From Dyella monticola (lineage in GTDB: Bacteria > Pseudomonadota > Gammaproteobacteria > Xanthomonadales > Rhodanobacteraceae): 64,000 bases of DNA. Made by a program: the position numbers and the translations under genes. Positions 18,009 to 27,437 of the stretch are shown piece after piece; position 1 is the first letter of the stretch; every line of letters starts with the position of its first letter. The notes under the pieces were generated by a model, which was not told the DNA's origin, did not search any database, and was given only the letters and a program-made list of their open reading frames with translations. Location: contig NZ_QRBE01000005.1 in NCBI RefSeq assembly GCF_003363155.1, positions 62,001 through 126,000 of the forward strand. Reading direction: 5' to 3'.

Positions 18009-18275
18009 TCAGTGCGTCGGCAGGTTATCCACGTGCTCGGCGTAATACGTCACCGCATTCAGGACATGGCTAAGTTGTGCGCTCAAATCGATAAAGAACT
18101 CGCCGATCAGCACGCGGGGTAGAAGCAGCACGGCGTTGCTGTCGCCGGGTGTCGATGCGGTACCTGCGAGCTGGCCCATGAGTTGAAGTTTGTCGCGGAT
18201 CGTTTGTAGATCCTCGTAGCAGTTTTGGGACAGCAGGTAGCCTGGGGGGTTGATCAGGTCGTGAATGTTGTTCAT
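18009..18275 (-). CDS. Small XAC0095-like protein
   Basis: 88 residues. The pattern GYLLSQNCYEDLQTIRDKLQLMGQLA near the start and a helical C-terminus resemble the small XAC0095-type proteins found in many copies in Xanthomonadaceae; their function is unknown. The ATG at 18275 lies about 24 bases from a perfect 9-bp hairpin (18299-18323) that would be in its 5' leader. Assignment is by remembered pattern only. Confidence 0.5.
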   Translation of the reverse strand: MNNIHDLINPPGYLLSQNCYEDLQTIRDKLQLMGQLAGTASTPGDSNAVLLLPRVLIGEFFIDLSAQLSHVLNAVTYYAEHVDNLPTH

Positions 18276-18758
18276 GGGCTTGCTCCATGGCGTTAAGTCA
18301 CGCCACGTATTGCGCGTGGCGTGAAGGGTTGTTGCAGGAAAAATCCTGCACGTAGGTGCGGAAGGATCCGATTCCGTTTCTACGAAAACCCTGAGTGGCC
18401 CGACACCACGCAGTATGCGTGGCGGTGAAGCGTTACAAAAAATCGGCGTGGCGGGGGCACGCGCGTGCGTGCATGCCGTATGATCGGGAGAACCATGGTC
18501 AACTCTCTATTCAGTTGGTTGTGGCCAGCGGATCGTCTGAGCTCGAACTCCGGCGATCCGCGCTTCACTCATGTCGGGTGTGCCATGCGTCATCAATGGC
18601 AGATGGGCACACCCGACAACTGGACCATCGCATAAAGCGCGCGCCTAATCTGTAAGGGGACGCGGATTTCGTGTAGCCGATAACGCTGATGCGCAGGTTT
18701 TCGATTCAGCCGATGTCCGCGCTGGCCGCGCACCTTGGCGAGGAACATCACCGGCTAC
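18276..18758. other. Gene-free region dense in perfect hairpins; possible structured RNA
   Basis: Five perfect inverted repeats are visible: 18299-18323 (9-bp arms), 18333-18350 (7-bp arms, loop AAAA), 18406-18422 (7-bp arms, loop GTA), 18528-18561 (8-bp arms GCGGATCG) and 18573-18617 (12-bp arms GTCGGGTGTGCC). Within the last, GCCAT (18582-18586) can instead pair with ATGGC (18596-18600). A 46-codon frame at 18495-18635 with GGGAG upstream (MVNSLFSWLWPADRL...) spans the last two hairpins and could be a small protein; I do not recognise it. No tRNA, tmRNA or known riboswitch was identified. Confidence 0.45.
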
Positions 18759-20138
18759 TTACACGCGTTGTTGCGGGATGCGCACCTGCACGCGAAGTCC
18801 GCGCCCAAACGGGGAATCCAGCAGTTCAACGTTCGCGTTATGCAGGCGCGCTGCACGCTGAACAATGGAGAGACCCAGGCCATAACCTTCTCCAAGGCTT
18901 CCAGCTTCCCGATGAAAGCGGGCGAATACTGCTTCGCGCCGTTCCAACGGAATACCTTCGCCATCGTCGATCACGTCGATGAGCGCGCCTGCGCCATCTT
19001 CGCTGATGGCCACTTGCACCTGGCCGCCGCTTGGGATGTGACGCAGCGCGTTTTCGATCAGATTACGAAGCAGCGCACCCAATGCGGCCTCATGCCCCTG
19101 CACCCAGACATGCTCAGCACAAAAGCCAACGCTCATATCGACGTTGCTGCTCGCTATCGTTGAAGCGAGTTCTTCGATGACATTGCCGGCCAGCGTCACA
19201 AGGTCGACCGGACGCATATCGCCCGCGGCGGATTCGATGCGCGCAAGCGCCAGCAATTGCTCAACGCGACGCGCGAGCTTCGCCAAGCTGTCGCGCGCGC
19301 CGTCCATCGCCTTGCGCGCGTCGCCGCCATCCAGGGTGGCTTCGGCATTGTCGATATTGACCATGGCCGAACTGATGGGCGTGCGCAGTTCATGCGCGAC
19401 ATCGGCGCTGAAACGGCGCTCGCGCTCCAACGCATCTTCCAGTGCCTTCAGCTGCGCGTTGAGTGCTTCGACCACGGGTTGCAGTTCGCGTGGGGGTTTA
19501 TCCAGCTGCACTGGCGCGCGGCTTCCCGGCTCGCGCTTGCTCAATAGATCAGCCAGCTGTTGCAGCGGGCTGAGTCCATGTTTGATCGCCCAGCGCATCA
19601 GCACCGCGAGCAGCGGAAGCACGAACAACAACGGCGCGCCGTGTTCGATCCATAACGCGCGCACGATGTCGCGCCGACTGTCGTTGCGCTCACCGGTACG
19701 TATGATCAAATGACTTGCGTCCGCCGGTTGGGTGAACAAGCGCCATCGATGATGATCTTGTTGCACGTTGGTGTAACCGACCTCGCCCGCGCGCACCGGT
19801 GGTAGCGCCGCCAGGTTCATGGTCGACAGCAACAGATCGCCGGATTGATCGTAGACCTGGAAACCCACTTCGGCTTGATAGGTGCGCACGTTGGGAACAT
19901 CCGACGACGATGGCACGATGATGCGATGCCGACCGTTGTTGGCGAGCGACGCATCGGCGCCGTTTTCAATCAGCACCTGCAGCGTTCGCGCATTTTGTGC
20001 GAGGCGACCATCGGCCAATTCCTGCAGCTCCTTGTCGCTCTTCATGAAGCTGTAGAACCCAAGAACGAGCAGGACGACCGTCAATATCCCCAAGACAAGG
20101 CGCAGCAGGCGCCAGGAAATACTTGCCGCTTTGGTCAT
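18759..20138 (-). CDS. Sensor histidine kinase, QseC/PmrB type
   Basis: 459 residues. Membrane segments at about 11-32 and 168-183 enclose a periplasmic sensor of about 135 residues. The DHp domain has the phospho-accepting His249 in FSADVAHELRTPISSAM. The ATPase domain has the N box NLIENALRHIPSGG, G1 DDGEGIP and G2 GEGYGLGLSIV. It phosphorylates the adjacent response regulator; the ATG at 20138 overlaps that gene's stop by 4 bases (ATGA). The sensed signal is unknown; QseC/PmrB relatives respond to cations or envelope stress. Confidence 0.92.
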   Translation of the reverse strand: MTKAASISWRLLRLVLGILTVVLLVLGFYSFMKSDKELQELADGRLAQNARTLQVLIENGADASLANNGRHRIIVPSSSDVPNVRTYQAEVGFQVYDQSGDLLLSTMNLAALPPVRAGEVGYTNVQQDHHRWRLFTQPADASHLIIRTGERNDSRRDIVRALWIEHGAPLLFVLPLLAVLMRWAIKHGLSPLQQLADLLSKREPGSRAPVQLDKPPRELQPVVEALNAQLKALEDALERERRFSADVAHELRTPISSAMVNIDNAEATLDGGDARKAMDGARDSLAKLARRVEQLLALARIESAAGDMRPVDLVTLAGNVIEELASTIASSNVDMSVGFCAEHVWVQGHEAALGALLRNLIENALRHIPSGGQVQVAISEDGAGALIDVIDDGEGIPLERREAVFARFHREAGSLGEGYGLGLSIVQRAARLHNANVELLDSPFGRGLRVQVRIPQQRV

Positions 20139-20800
20139 GTCACGTTTCGCGCAATCATGTAACCGAAGCCGCGCACCGTGCGAATCGTGTTGAAGCCGAC
20201 CTTGCGTCGCAGCCCGTGCACAAGCACTTCAAGCGCGCCGTCGCCGACATCGCGATCCAACCCATACAGGGCGTTTTTCAATTGCTCGCGTCGGACCAAT
20301 CGGCCTGCGCGTTCCATCAGTGCCTGCAGCAGCGCAAACTCGCGCTTGGTCAATTCAACGGTCTCGCCCTGGTAGGTCAGCGACATCTGACCAAGGTCCA
20401 ATTTCAACGCGCCCACCTCGATGCGATTGTCGGCCAGGCCATGCGCGCGCCGCGTCAACGAGCGGATACGCGCGGCAAGTTCGTCGACATGGAAAGGCTT
20501 GATCAGATAATCGTCGGCGCCGGCATCCAGCCCACTGATGCGCGCCGTCAATGCATCGCGCGCGCTCATGACCAGCACCGGCGTGCGGATATTCAAGCTT
20601 CGCGCTTCGCGCAGTACTTCAAGGCCATCTTTGCCGGGCAGACCCAGATCCAGCAGGATCAGGTCGGCGCTGTTGTCGCGCATGGCCTCCATCGCCGAAC
20701 GTCCGTCCTGCAGCCAGGTCACTGCATAACCCAGCCGTTGCAGCGCACTGTCTATGGCAGCGCCGAGCTGAAGATCATCTTCAACGAGCGTGATATGCAC
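20135..20800 (-). CDS. OmpR-family response regulator, QseB/PmrA type
   Basis: 221 residues. The receiver domain has an acidic pocket EDD (7-9), phospho-acceptor Asp51 in LILLDLGLPG, a conserved MSARDAL and a DYLIKPF lysine. The C-terminal winged helix contains LTKREFALLQALMERAG and the recognition segment ending IRTVRGFGYMI. It is first in a two-gene operon with the histidine kinase. Confidence 0.94.
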   Translation of the reverse strand: MHITLVEDDLQLGAAIDSALQRLGYAVTWLQDGRSAMEAMRDNSADLILLDLGLPGKDGLEVLREARSLNIRTPVLVMSARDALTARISGLDAGADDYLIKPFHVDELAARIRSLTRRAHGLADNRIEVGALKLDLGQMSLTYQGETVELTKREFALLQALMERAGRLVRREQLKNALYGLDRDVGDGALEVLVHGLRRKVGFNTIRTVRGFGYMIARNVT

Positions 20801-21136
20801 AACGGACTCCGTGACGTTCGGCCCTCGCGCTCGGGCCGATCAAGCAGGTTTCTTTCACATGCCACGCTTGGCGTCAGCAAAGGCATGGGGTTATAGCCAT
20901 CGCGGCCATTCTCCATCGCTGCGCTTGATGACGTCCAGTTGGCCATATCTGGAGGTTTCGCGCAGGCGCGGCGGCCGAACTATCCATAAGGAAAAACTAA
21001 GCCGGGCCGGACACACTCCGGCGCGATACGCCCCAAAGAAAGGGTCGGGCCGAAGCCTTCACCCAATTTAACGCCGTGCGGTGATCGCCCCGTACCTTCA
21101 CATGGCACACTGCTTTTTCCATGACCGGCAGGAAAA
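20801..21136. other. Intergenic region between divergent genes
   Basis: 336 bases between the response-regulator start and the DUF347-like gene. It must hold divergent promoters, but I see no near-consensus -35/-10 pair, no convincing inverted repeat and no RNA gene. Short frames here have no recognisable features. Confidence 0.4.
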
Positions 21137-21862
21137 ATGAAATCGATACACACGCCACGCATCGACCTTCGGTATTGGGCTGCGATCGCACTCGCGAGCG
21201 TTTTTGGCACCAACATGGGCGATTTTTACGCGCATGAAAGTGGCCTGGGTATTGGCGCGGGGCTCGCGGTGCTGGCGTTACTCACGGCGGTGGTGTTCGG
21301 TGCCGAGCGTTTCGACGATGCGCGCCACGAGCTTTACTACTGGCTGGTCATCATCATCATCCGCACCGGCGCGACCAATATCGCGGACTTCCTTGCCTAC
21401 CGCGTCCACATACCGGAACCGGCGCTTACGCTCGGCCTCGCCGCATTCATTGCGTTGTTCGGATGGTTAGGTGTCAAAGGTGCGCAAACCGCGCAAGGAC
21501 TACCGCAAACCAATACCGCTTACTGGCTGGCTATGCTGGGTGCCGGCGTCTTCGGCACGGTGCTTGGCGACATTGTCGAGCATGCAATCGGCGAGGGCAT
21601 CGCGGCGATCGTTCTGTTCGCCCTGTATGCGGTCACGCTTCGATCGGTTTGGCATCGCGCGGCGCGGCTTGTGCTGTTCTATTGGTTGACGGTGGCCGTT
21701 GCACGCACGGCGGGCACGGCTATTGGGGACTGGTTTGCCGAAAGCAAAGCTATCGGCTTGGGTCTACCGTTGTGTACGTTGCTGAGCGGTGTCGCATTCG
21801 CTGCGGTCATTCTGCTGTGGAAGCGTGCAGCAAAGCCGGGTGCCGCGCTTTCGGAAGCATAA
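21137..21862 (+). CDS. DUF347-like multi-pass membrane protein
   Basis: 241 residues, almost entirely hydrophobic, about eight membrane segments. Four internal repeats each carry a Thr-x-x-Gly/Ala-Asp signature (TNMGDF, TNIADF, TVLGDI, TAIGDW), matching the repeat architecture of COG4705/DUF347 inner-membrane proteins. Acidic residues inside membrane helices suggest cation handling; some family members have been linked to manganese, but the substrate is not established here. The ATG follows CAGGAAAA. Confidence 0.75.
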   Translation: MKSIHTPRIDLRYWAAIALASVFGTNMGDFYAHESGLGIGAGLAVLALLTAVVFGAERFDDARHELYYWLVIIIIRTGATNIADFLAYRVHIPEPALTLGLAAFIALFGWLGVKGAQTAQGLPQTNTAYWLAMLGAGVFGTVLGDIVEHAIGEGIAAIVLFALYAVTLRSVWHRAARLVLFYWLTVAVARTAGTAIGDWFAESKAIGLGLPLCTLLSGVAFAAVILLWKRAAKPGAALSEA

Positions 21863-21873
21863 ATCGGCGTCGC

Positions 21874-22764
21874 TTACGTGCGGGCCACTAAGGCATCGAC
21901 GTCAGCCATACGGGGCATGCCGCCGCGTGCACCCAGTTGCGTCACCGAGAGCGCCGCCGCGGCACACGCTTTACGTACCGCGTTCGGCAACCCTTCGCGG
22001 AGAAAGACCGCGAATGCTGCGTTGAACGTATCGCCGGCACCGGTGCTGTCCACGGCATGTACTTCAAAACCCGGTTGGCGCATCGGTTCACCTTCGTCGC
22101 GAAACCACGCGCCTTCGGCACCGCGCGTCATCACCACCGGGCACGGCGCGCGACGCATCAGGCGTAGAAAGTCTTCAGATGCATCCGCACCGAGCAGCGT
22201 GGCAAGTTCGTGCTGGTTGGGCGTGATGTAGCGTGCAAGACGTAACCATTCGAGCGGCAACGGCTGCGCGGGTGCGGGGTTGAGAATGACCGGCACGTGT
22301 TCGGCATGCGCCAGCCGCAAGGTGGCTTCCACCGTTTGCAGCGGAATCTCCATCTGCACAAGGACGGCGTCGGCTTGCGTGATGAGATGCCGGGCTGTTT
22401 CCACGTGCGAGGGCATGAGCCGCGCATTGGCGCCGGGCACGACCACGATTTCATTCTCGCCACCCGCTACCGTGATGGATGCGGTGCCACTGCTGCAGTT
22501 GCCGATGCGCGCGAGGTGCTGGATATCGACGCCTTCCTGCGCGAGCCCTTCGCGCAGCGGCTCGGCGAAGGCGTCGTCGCCGACCGCGCCGACCATGTGC
22601 ACCTGCGCGCCGAGTCGCGCGGCCGCGACAGCCTGATTGCCACCCTTACCGCCATGCACGGTGAGAAACCGTTCCCCAAGCAAGGTTTCACCCGGCGCCG
22701 GAAAGCGCGGCGCCAGGGTGACGAGATCCATATTGATGCTGCCGACGATCACCAGGCGCGTCAT
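21874..22764 (-). CDS. rbsK: Ribokinase
   Basis: PfkB-family sugar kinase that makes ribose 5-phosphate from ribose. 296 residues from the ATG at 22764 (MTRLVIVGSINMDLV); a longer frame to 22869 adds unrelated sequence. Family landmarks are GSINMDLV, the GGKGGNQAVAAARLGA substrate/nucleotide region and the catalytic VDSTGAGDTFNAAF with the active-site Asp. It converges with the membrane-protein gene and is not part of an rbs transporter operon here. Confidence 0.93.
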   Translation of the reverse strand: MTRLVIVGSINMDLVTLAPRFPAPGETLLGERFLTVHGGKGGNQAVAAARLGAQVHMVGAVGDDAFAEPLREGLAQEGVDIQHLARIGNCSSGTASITVAGGENEIVVVPGANARLMPSHVETARHLITQADAVLVQMEIPLQTVEATLRLAHAEHVPVILNPAPAQPLPLEWLRLARYITPNQHELATLLGADASEDFLRLMRRAPCPVVMTRGAEGAWFRDEGEPMRQPGFEVHAVDSTGAGDTFNAAFAVFLREGLPNAVRKACAAAALSVTQLGARGGMPRMADVDALVART

Positions 22765-22887
22765 GAAAACGCTCGCAAAGGAAAGAATCGATGAGACATT
22801 GCAGAGCGTAAAGGTACGCGCGTGCCTGCGGTAGTTCCTCGCGGGCATGTGCCGGCGTGTTGCCGGCACATCGTACGGAATGCGTGA

Positions 22888-23349
22888 TCAGTTGCCGCCG
22901 TTGCTCGAACCGTTGTCGGTTCCACCGCCCGCGCCGTGTCCGTTCTGCCAGCGGTTCTTCATGTTCTGCTTCATGGTGGCGTATTGCGTTTGCTGCGCAG
23001 GCGTGAGCACGGCGTTGATTTGCGAATCCGCATCCTGCTGGATGGAACGCATCTTGGCGCGACGATCCTGCGCGGAAAGCGAGCTGTCGCTGCGCGCGGC
23101 TTGCGCCTGCTGTTGGCGGTTCTGCAGGATCGAGGTGATCTTGGTGGTCTGGTCGTCGCTCAGACCCAGATGCTTGGCGAGCCGCGCGGCTTGTTTCTGC
23201 GGGTCCGGTGCCGCGTGCTGGCGCATGGCGGGGGCGGCGCTGTCGGAGTTGGCCGGTGCGCTGCTGTCCTGCGCGAACACCATCGGGGCAACACTCGCGA
23301 TACCGAGCGCCAGGCCCAGCAGGGCAAAACGCGAGGCGAATCTGTTCAT
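22888..23349 (-). CDS. Spy/CpxP-like periplasmic protein
   Basis: 153 residues from the ATG at 23349, supported by AAGGAGAG just upstream. A signal peptide (RFASRFALLGLALGIASVAPMVFAQ) is followed by a helical domain with two LTxxQ-like motifs: LGLSDDQTTKI and LTPAQQTQYATMKQ. The C-terminus is Gly/Asn-rich (GHGAGGGTDNGSSNGGN). Spy and CpxP relatives are periplasmic chaperones or stress modulators; this one is shorter and Gln-rich. Function inferred from the motif only. Confidence 0.75.
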   Translation of the reverse strand: MNRFASRFALLGLALGIASVAPMVFAQDSSAPANSDSAAPAMRQHAAPDPQKQAARLAKHLGLSDDQTTKITSILQNRQQQAQAARSDSSLSAQDRRAKMRSIQQDADSQINAVLTPAQQTQYATMKQNMKNRWQNGHGAGGGTDNGSSNGGN

Positions 23350-23531
23350 GGGTCTCTCCTTGGTGTGGGCCATCGGTCGACGGCCGGCAATGAAAGGAAA
23401 CGACAAACCCGGTCGCGCCGTTTACCTGTCGCGCGGGCCAGACGCACGATTAGGGCCCTCTCAACCTTTCGCAACCTTGAAAGCATCGGCTGCGGCCCCG
23501 ACGCTGAACACTTTCCGCCCTGGAGCCGACC

Positions 23532-24218
23532 ATGATCGAGCTGCATTACTGGCCTACGCCGAATGGCCACAAGATTACGTTGTTTCTGGAGGAATCCGGT
23601 CTGCCCTACACCATCAAGCCGGTGAACATCGGCAAGGGCGAACAATTCGAACCGGCGTTCCTCAAGCTCTCGCCCAACAATCGCATGCCGGCCATCGTCG
23701 ACCTGGAGCCGGCCGGCGGTGGCGAGCCGATCAGTGTGTTCGAATCCGGCGCGATCCTTCAGTACCTCGCCGAAAAGACGGGGCGTTTTATCCCTAAGGA
23801 TCTGCGCGGACGCACCACGGTGATGCAGTGGGTGTTCTGGCAGGTGGGCGGCCTGGGTCCGATGCTGGGACAGAACCATCACTTCAACCGTTACGCGCCG
23901 GAGAAGATTCCGTATGCGATCGATCGCTATATGCGCGAAACGCATCGTTTGTATGGCGTGCTGGACAAGCGCCTGGACGGGCGCCACTTCATCGCCGGCA
24001 GCGACTACACGATCGCGGATATGGCGGCATACCCATGGATCGTGCCGTATGAAAATCAGGGCATGACGCTCGATGATTTTCCGCACCTCAAGCGCTGGTT
24101 CGAACACATCCGCGAACGTGCGGCGACGCGACGGGCGTATGCGATTGCGGACACGATTGAAGGCAGGACCGATTTGCGGACGGATGAAGAGGCGCGGCGG
24201 CATTTGTTTGGGCGGTGA
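23532..24218 (+). CDS. Glutathione S-transferase, YfcG/YghU type
   Basis: 228 residues. An N-terminal thioredoxin-like domain begins IELHYWPTPNGHKITLFLEE; the TPNGHK active-site start is typical of nu-class enzymes such as YfcG, which reduce disulfides with glutathione. RMPAIVD contains the cis-proline and ESGAILQYLAEK binds glutathione. The C-terminal helical domain has FIAGSDYTIADMAAYPWI. Cytoplasmic. It stands alone and converges with the next gene at a strong terminator. Confidence 0.88.
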   Translation: MIELHYWPTPNGHKITLFLEESGLPYTIKPVNIGKGEQFEPAFLKLSPNNRMPAIVDLEPAGGGEPISVFESGAILQYLAEKTGRFIPKDLRGRTTVMQWVFWQVGGLGPMLGQNHHFNRYAPEKIPYAIDRYMRETHRLYGVLDKRLDGRHFIAGSDYTIADMAAYPWIVPYENQGMTLDDFPHLKRWFEHIRERAATRRAYAIADTIEGRTDLRTDEEARRHLFGR

Positions 24219-24260
24219 AGCTCGAACGTGCACCCTATTTGTTCGAAGCGCAAAGCAAGC

Positions 24261-24288
24261 TCCTTCCCTGCAAGCAGGGGAGGGAGTC
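24261..24288. repeat. GC-rich intergenic hairpin repeat, copy 1
   Basis: TCCTTCCCTGC followed by GCAGGGGAGGGA forms an imperfect hairpin. It belongs to the same family as copies at 42932, 46611, 60311 and 60422 in this window: a CCCTC/GGGAG stem, in the other copies flanked by GGGTGGGG or its complement. Confidence 0.5.
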
Positions 24289-24312
24289 GTTACCGGTATG
24301 CGGTAATCCAAC

Positions 24313-24342
24313 AAAAAAAGCCCGCCGTTCGGCGGGCTTTTT
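24313..24342. terminator. Bidirectional rho-independent terminator
   Basis: Stem GCCCGCC / GGCGGGC with loop GTTC, flanked by a run of A on the left and T on the right. It serves both the GST gene (plus) and the converging gene at 24356-24970 (minus). Confidence 0.92.
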
Positions 24343-24355
24343 CATGCATGCGCTT

Positions 24356-24970
24356 TCAATGCGCCCGGCCCACGCCGGAATCACCTTGCAGCAGCGGCGG
24401 CGGCGCGCCGGCCACGGCGAGCAGGGATTGCGCATAGCCATCTTCCATCGTCACCGTGGAAACCTCGTCCCACGAAAAGAACGAAGGCTCGCACAGCCAC
24501 TCCGCATCGGGCGTGATCTCCTGCAGGTTGAAGCCATCCTCTTCCACGCTGATCAAGCGACCGATGTAGCACACTTCCGATTCGTCCTCGCTGTCCACGT
24601 GGACGCCAATCACCGGCGCCATCGTGCTCGCCGCTTGCACGACGTCGCGGATGCCGTCCAGTGGGAAGGTGCGCGGCAGGCGTGGCACCAGGTTCTTGAG
24701 CACGAGTGCCTTTTCCATGAACAGGCTATGTTTGTCCGGTGTTTCCAGCTCGGTGATGTCGCGATGGCGCATCACATACATGCCGTCATAGGTGACGCCG
24801 TCACCCACGACCCATAACAGGAAAAATTCCCGGCCCACACTGCCGACATAACCGCAGAAGCTGCCGTGTTCCAGTTCAGCGCGCCATAACCGCACCAGCT
24901 GCTGCTTTTGTTGCGCTTCGCGGAGCTGCGCACGCGGGCCGGTGGCCTTAAGTTCAATGATCGTACCCAT
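24356..24970 (-). CDS. Uncharacterised cytoplasmic protein
   Basis: 204 residues from the ATG at 24970 (MGTIIELKATGPRAQLREAQ). A longer frame upstream is not supported. It has no signal peptide or membrane segment. It is acidic, with repeated patterns of a hydrophobic strand followed by charged residues, for example FLLWVVGDGVTYDGMYVMRHRDIT and CYIGRLISVEEDGFNLQEI, which look beta-rich. Family not recognised. It precedes hslU only at a distance of 111 bases on the far side and is probably independent. Confidence 0.65.
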   Translation of the reverse strand: MGTIIELKATGPRAQLREAQQKQQLVRLWRAELEHGSFCGYVGSVGREFFLLWVVGDGVTYDGMYVMRHRDITELETPDKHSLFMEKALVLKNLVPRLPRTFPLDGIRDVVQAASTMAPVIGVHVDSEDESEVCYIGRLISVEEDGFNLQEITPDAEWLCEPSFFSWDEVSTVTMEDGYAQSLLAVAGAPPPLLQGDSGVGRAH

Positions 24971-25080
24971 GGCGAATATTTTACCAGAGGGGGGTCCGGC
25001 CGCTTGTTTACGGACCGCTAAAACCCCCCATTCATAAGGAGATAACAAATAAATACAATAAGTTACACAGTAATGGCAGC

Positions 25081-26421
25081 TCAGAGGATATAGCGGCTCA
25101 AATCCTCGTCGCGGACCAGGCTGCCCAGGTTGTTATCGACGTATTCGGCGCTGATAACGTATTTTTCGCCGGATTTGTCCGCAGCTTCGTAGGAAATCTT
25201 CTCCAGAAGCCGTTCCATCACCGTATGCAGGCGGCGGGCGCCGATGTTTTCGGTGCGCTCGTTCACCTGATAGGCCACCTCGGCCAGGCGGTCGATGCCG
25301 GTTTCGTCGAACGTGACGCTTACGCCCTCGGTGCCGAGCAAGGCCACGTACTGCTTGGTCAGCGCGTTGTGCGGCTCGCGCAGGATGCGTTTGAAATCGC
25401 CGACCGACAGCGCGGACAGCTCCACGCGGATCGGCAGGCGGCCCTGCAGTTCCGGAATCAGGTCCGACGGCTTGGCCAGCGAGAACGCGCCCGAGGCGAT
25501 GAAGAGCATGTGATCGGTTTTGATCGGACCGTACTTGGTGGATACGGTGGAGCCTTCCACCAGCGGCAGCAGGTCACGCTGCACACCCTCGCGGCTCACG
25601 CCCGCGCCACCCCATTCGGAGCGCTGCGCGACCTTGTCGATTTCGTCGATGAAGATGATGCCATTCTGCTCCGCCGCTTCCATCGCCAGCGTGCGGATCT
25701 CCTCATCGTTGAGCAGCTTGGCGGCTTCTTCCTCGATCAACAGCGGACGCGCCGCCTTGATCGCCAGCTTGCGCTTCTGCGTGCGCGCGCCGCCGAGATT
25801 CTGGAACATCTGGCGCAATTGCTGGCCCATTTCTTCCATGCCGGGCGGTGACATGATTTCCACGCCGACGTTCATCGCGACGTCGAGCTCGATTTCGCGA
25901 TCGTCCAGCGCGCCTTCGCGCAACTGCTTGCGCAGCTTCTGGCGCGTGTCGCTTTCCAGCGACGCGGCCGGTGCGGGGTCGTGCGTCCAGTCGGTCGGCG
26001 ACATGCGGCGCGGCAAGAGCGCATCCAGCAGGCGGTCTTCGGCGCGGTCTTCGGCCTGCGAACGCACGCGCTTCATGGCCTGCTCGCGGGTGAGCTTGTA
26101 CGCCACGTCGGCCAGATCGCGCACGATCGATTCCACATCCTTGCCCACGTAACCGACCTCGGTGAACTTGGTCGCTTCCACTTTCACGAACGGCGCATTG
26201 GCCAGCGTGGCGAGGCGTCGGGCGATTTCGGTCTTGCCGACGCCGGTGGGGCCGATCATCAGGATGTTCTTGGGCGTTACTTCTTCGCGCAGCGCCGGCT
26301 CCAGCTGCATGCGCCGCCAGCGGTTGCGCAACGCGATGGCGACGGCGCGTTTGGCGTCATGCTGGCCGATGATGTAGCGGTCGAGTTCGTTGACGATTTC
26401 GCGAGGAGTGAGTTCGGACAT
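25081..26421 (-). CDS. hslU: ATP-dependent protease ATPase subunit HslU
   Basis: AAA+ unfoldase that feeds substrates to HslV. 446 residues. It begins with [20 protein letters not shown]. Walker A GPTGVGKT is at 57-64, and the pore-loop region [20 protein letters not shown] follows. Walker B is [11 protein letters not shown]. The C-terminal residues SRYIL dock into HslV. Start 63 bases after hslV; cotranscribed with it. Confidence 0.97.
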   Translation of the reverse strand: MSELTPREIVNELDRYIIGQHDAKRAVAIALRNRWRRMQLEPALREEVTPKNILMIGPTGVGKTEIARRLATLANAPFVKVEATKFTEVGYVGKDVESIVRDLADVAYKLTREQAMKRVRSQAEDRAEDRLLDALLPRRMSPTDWTHDPAPAASLESDTRQKLRKQLREGALDDREIELDVAMNVGVEIMSPPGMEEMGQQLRQMFQNLGGARTQKRKLAIKAARPLLIEEEAAKLLNDEEIRTLAMEAAEQNGIIFIDEIDKVAQRSEWGGAGVSREGVQRDLLPLVEGSTVSTKYGPIKTDHMLFIASGAFSLAKPSDLIPELQGRLPIRVELSALSVGDFKRILREPHNALTKQYVALLGTEGVSVTFDETGIDRLAEVAYQVNERTENIGARRLHTVMERLLEKISYEAADKSGEKYVISAEYVDNNLGSLVRDEDLSRYIL

Positions 26422-26484
26422 GGGTAGGAAACCTTGAGAACGAGGGAGCGTGAAAAGGGGCGGAAGGGATACGTTCCCGCGTCG

Positions 26485-27018
26485 TCAAAGCTCTTCGATC
26501 GTGGTGTTGTGATTGGTATAGATGCAGATGTCGCCGGCGATTTTCAGCGCGCGCTCGACAATGGCGTGTGCATCCAGATCGGTGTTTTCCATCAGCGCGA
26601 GCGCGGCCGATTGCGCGTACGGGCCACCGGAACCGATCGCGATCAGGCCGTGCTCGGGTTCGAGCACGTCGCCGTTGCCGGAGATCAGCAGCGAGGCGTC
26701 TTTGTCGGCCACCGCCAGCATCGCTTCGAGCCGGCCCAGGCGGCGATCGGTGCGCCATTCCTTGGCCATCTCCACGGCCGAGCGGGTGAGGTTGCCGCTG
26801 TGCTTGTCCAGCTTCTGCTCGAACAATTCGAACAGCGTGAACGCATCAGCAGTGGCGCCGGCGAAGCCCGCCAGCACGTCACCCTTGCCCAGGCGCCGGA
26901 TCTTGCGTGCGTTAGCCTTCATCACCGTATTGCCGAGCGTGACCTGGCCGTCGCCGCCGATCACGACGCGACCGTGCCGGCGCACCGAAACGATGGTGGT
27001 GGCGTGGAAGGACTCCAT
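26485..27018 (-). CDS. hslV: ATP-dependent protease peptidase subunit HslV
   Basis: Threonine peptidase of the HslUV complex. 177 residues from the ATG at 27018, which has GGAG 6 bases upstream. In E. coli the catalytic Thr follows the initiator Met directly. Here the active-site block [19 protein letters not shown] starts at Thr7 behind MESFHA, so a short propeptide must be removed. The catalytic Lys lies in NARKIRRL. Gene order hslV-hslU and proximity to xerC are typical. Confidence 0.95.
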   Translation of the reverse strand: MESFHATTIVSVRRHGRVVIGGDGQVTLGNTVMKANARKIRRLGKGDVLAGFAGATADAFTLFELFEQKLDKHSGNLTRSAVEMAKEWRTDRRLGRLEAMLAVADKDASLLISGNGDVLEPEHGLIAIGSGGPYAQSAALALMENTDLDAHAIVERALKIAGDICIYTNHNTTIEEL

Positions 27019-27104
27019 GGACATCTCCGAATCAAGCCAAGACCGCAAAGGTGGGGCCGGCAGGCGGGAATCCAAGCCGTTCGCAGGGTTATGGACCGGC
27101 TAGG

Positions 27105-27437
27105 TCAATGGCGTTGCCACAGCAGCACCGCACCGGCGGCCGCGATGCTCCAGACCAGCAAGGCCGCCAGCAAGGCCGGCACAAGGCGCAGGCGGTCGGC
27201 CAGCCAGTAAAGGCTGATCAGATATGCCAGATAGGGCACCACCGCCCACATGCCGAAAACGATGGTGGCCTTCAGATCGGCCGTGCCGCGCTCGCTGCCC
27301 ACGATGTAGTGCGCCATCAGCGCGAAGGTGGGAAACAGCGGCAGCAATCCGGTGATGTAGTAATTGCGCGTGCGCGCCAGCAGCCCGATCAACAGCACCA
27401 TCAAGGCACCGATGAACGCTTTGGCGAAGAGATTCAT
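27105..27437 (-). CDS. GlpM-like membrane protein
   Basis: 110 residues with four hydrophobic segments. The signature LLARTRNYYITGLLPLFPTFALMAHYIVG closely fits GlpM-family inner-membrane proteins, first linked to glycerol metabolism and alginate in Pseudomonas; biochemical function unknown. The start codon overlaps the xerC stop (TAATG), so it is translationally coupled to xerC. It lies 86 bases before hslV. Confidence 0.8.
   Translation of the reverse strand: MNLFAKAFIGALMVLLIGLLARTRNYYITGLLPLFPTFALMAHYIVGSERGTADLKATIVFGMWAVVPYLAYLISLYWLADRLRLVPALLAALLVWSIAAAGAVLLWQRH

Noticed and set aside
17968-18420. Right-hand att copy matching the mnmE 3' end
   Set aside because: No match better than short chance similarity found by eye near the island's right edge.
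24593-24604. GTCCACGTGGAC palindrome, possible third parS
   Set aside because: Shares only the central TCCACGTGGA with parS; the outer bases do not match the ParB consensus, and it lies in a coding region about 20 kb away.
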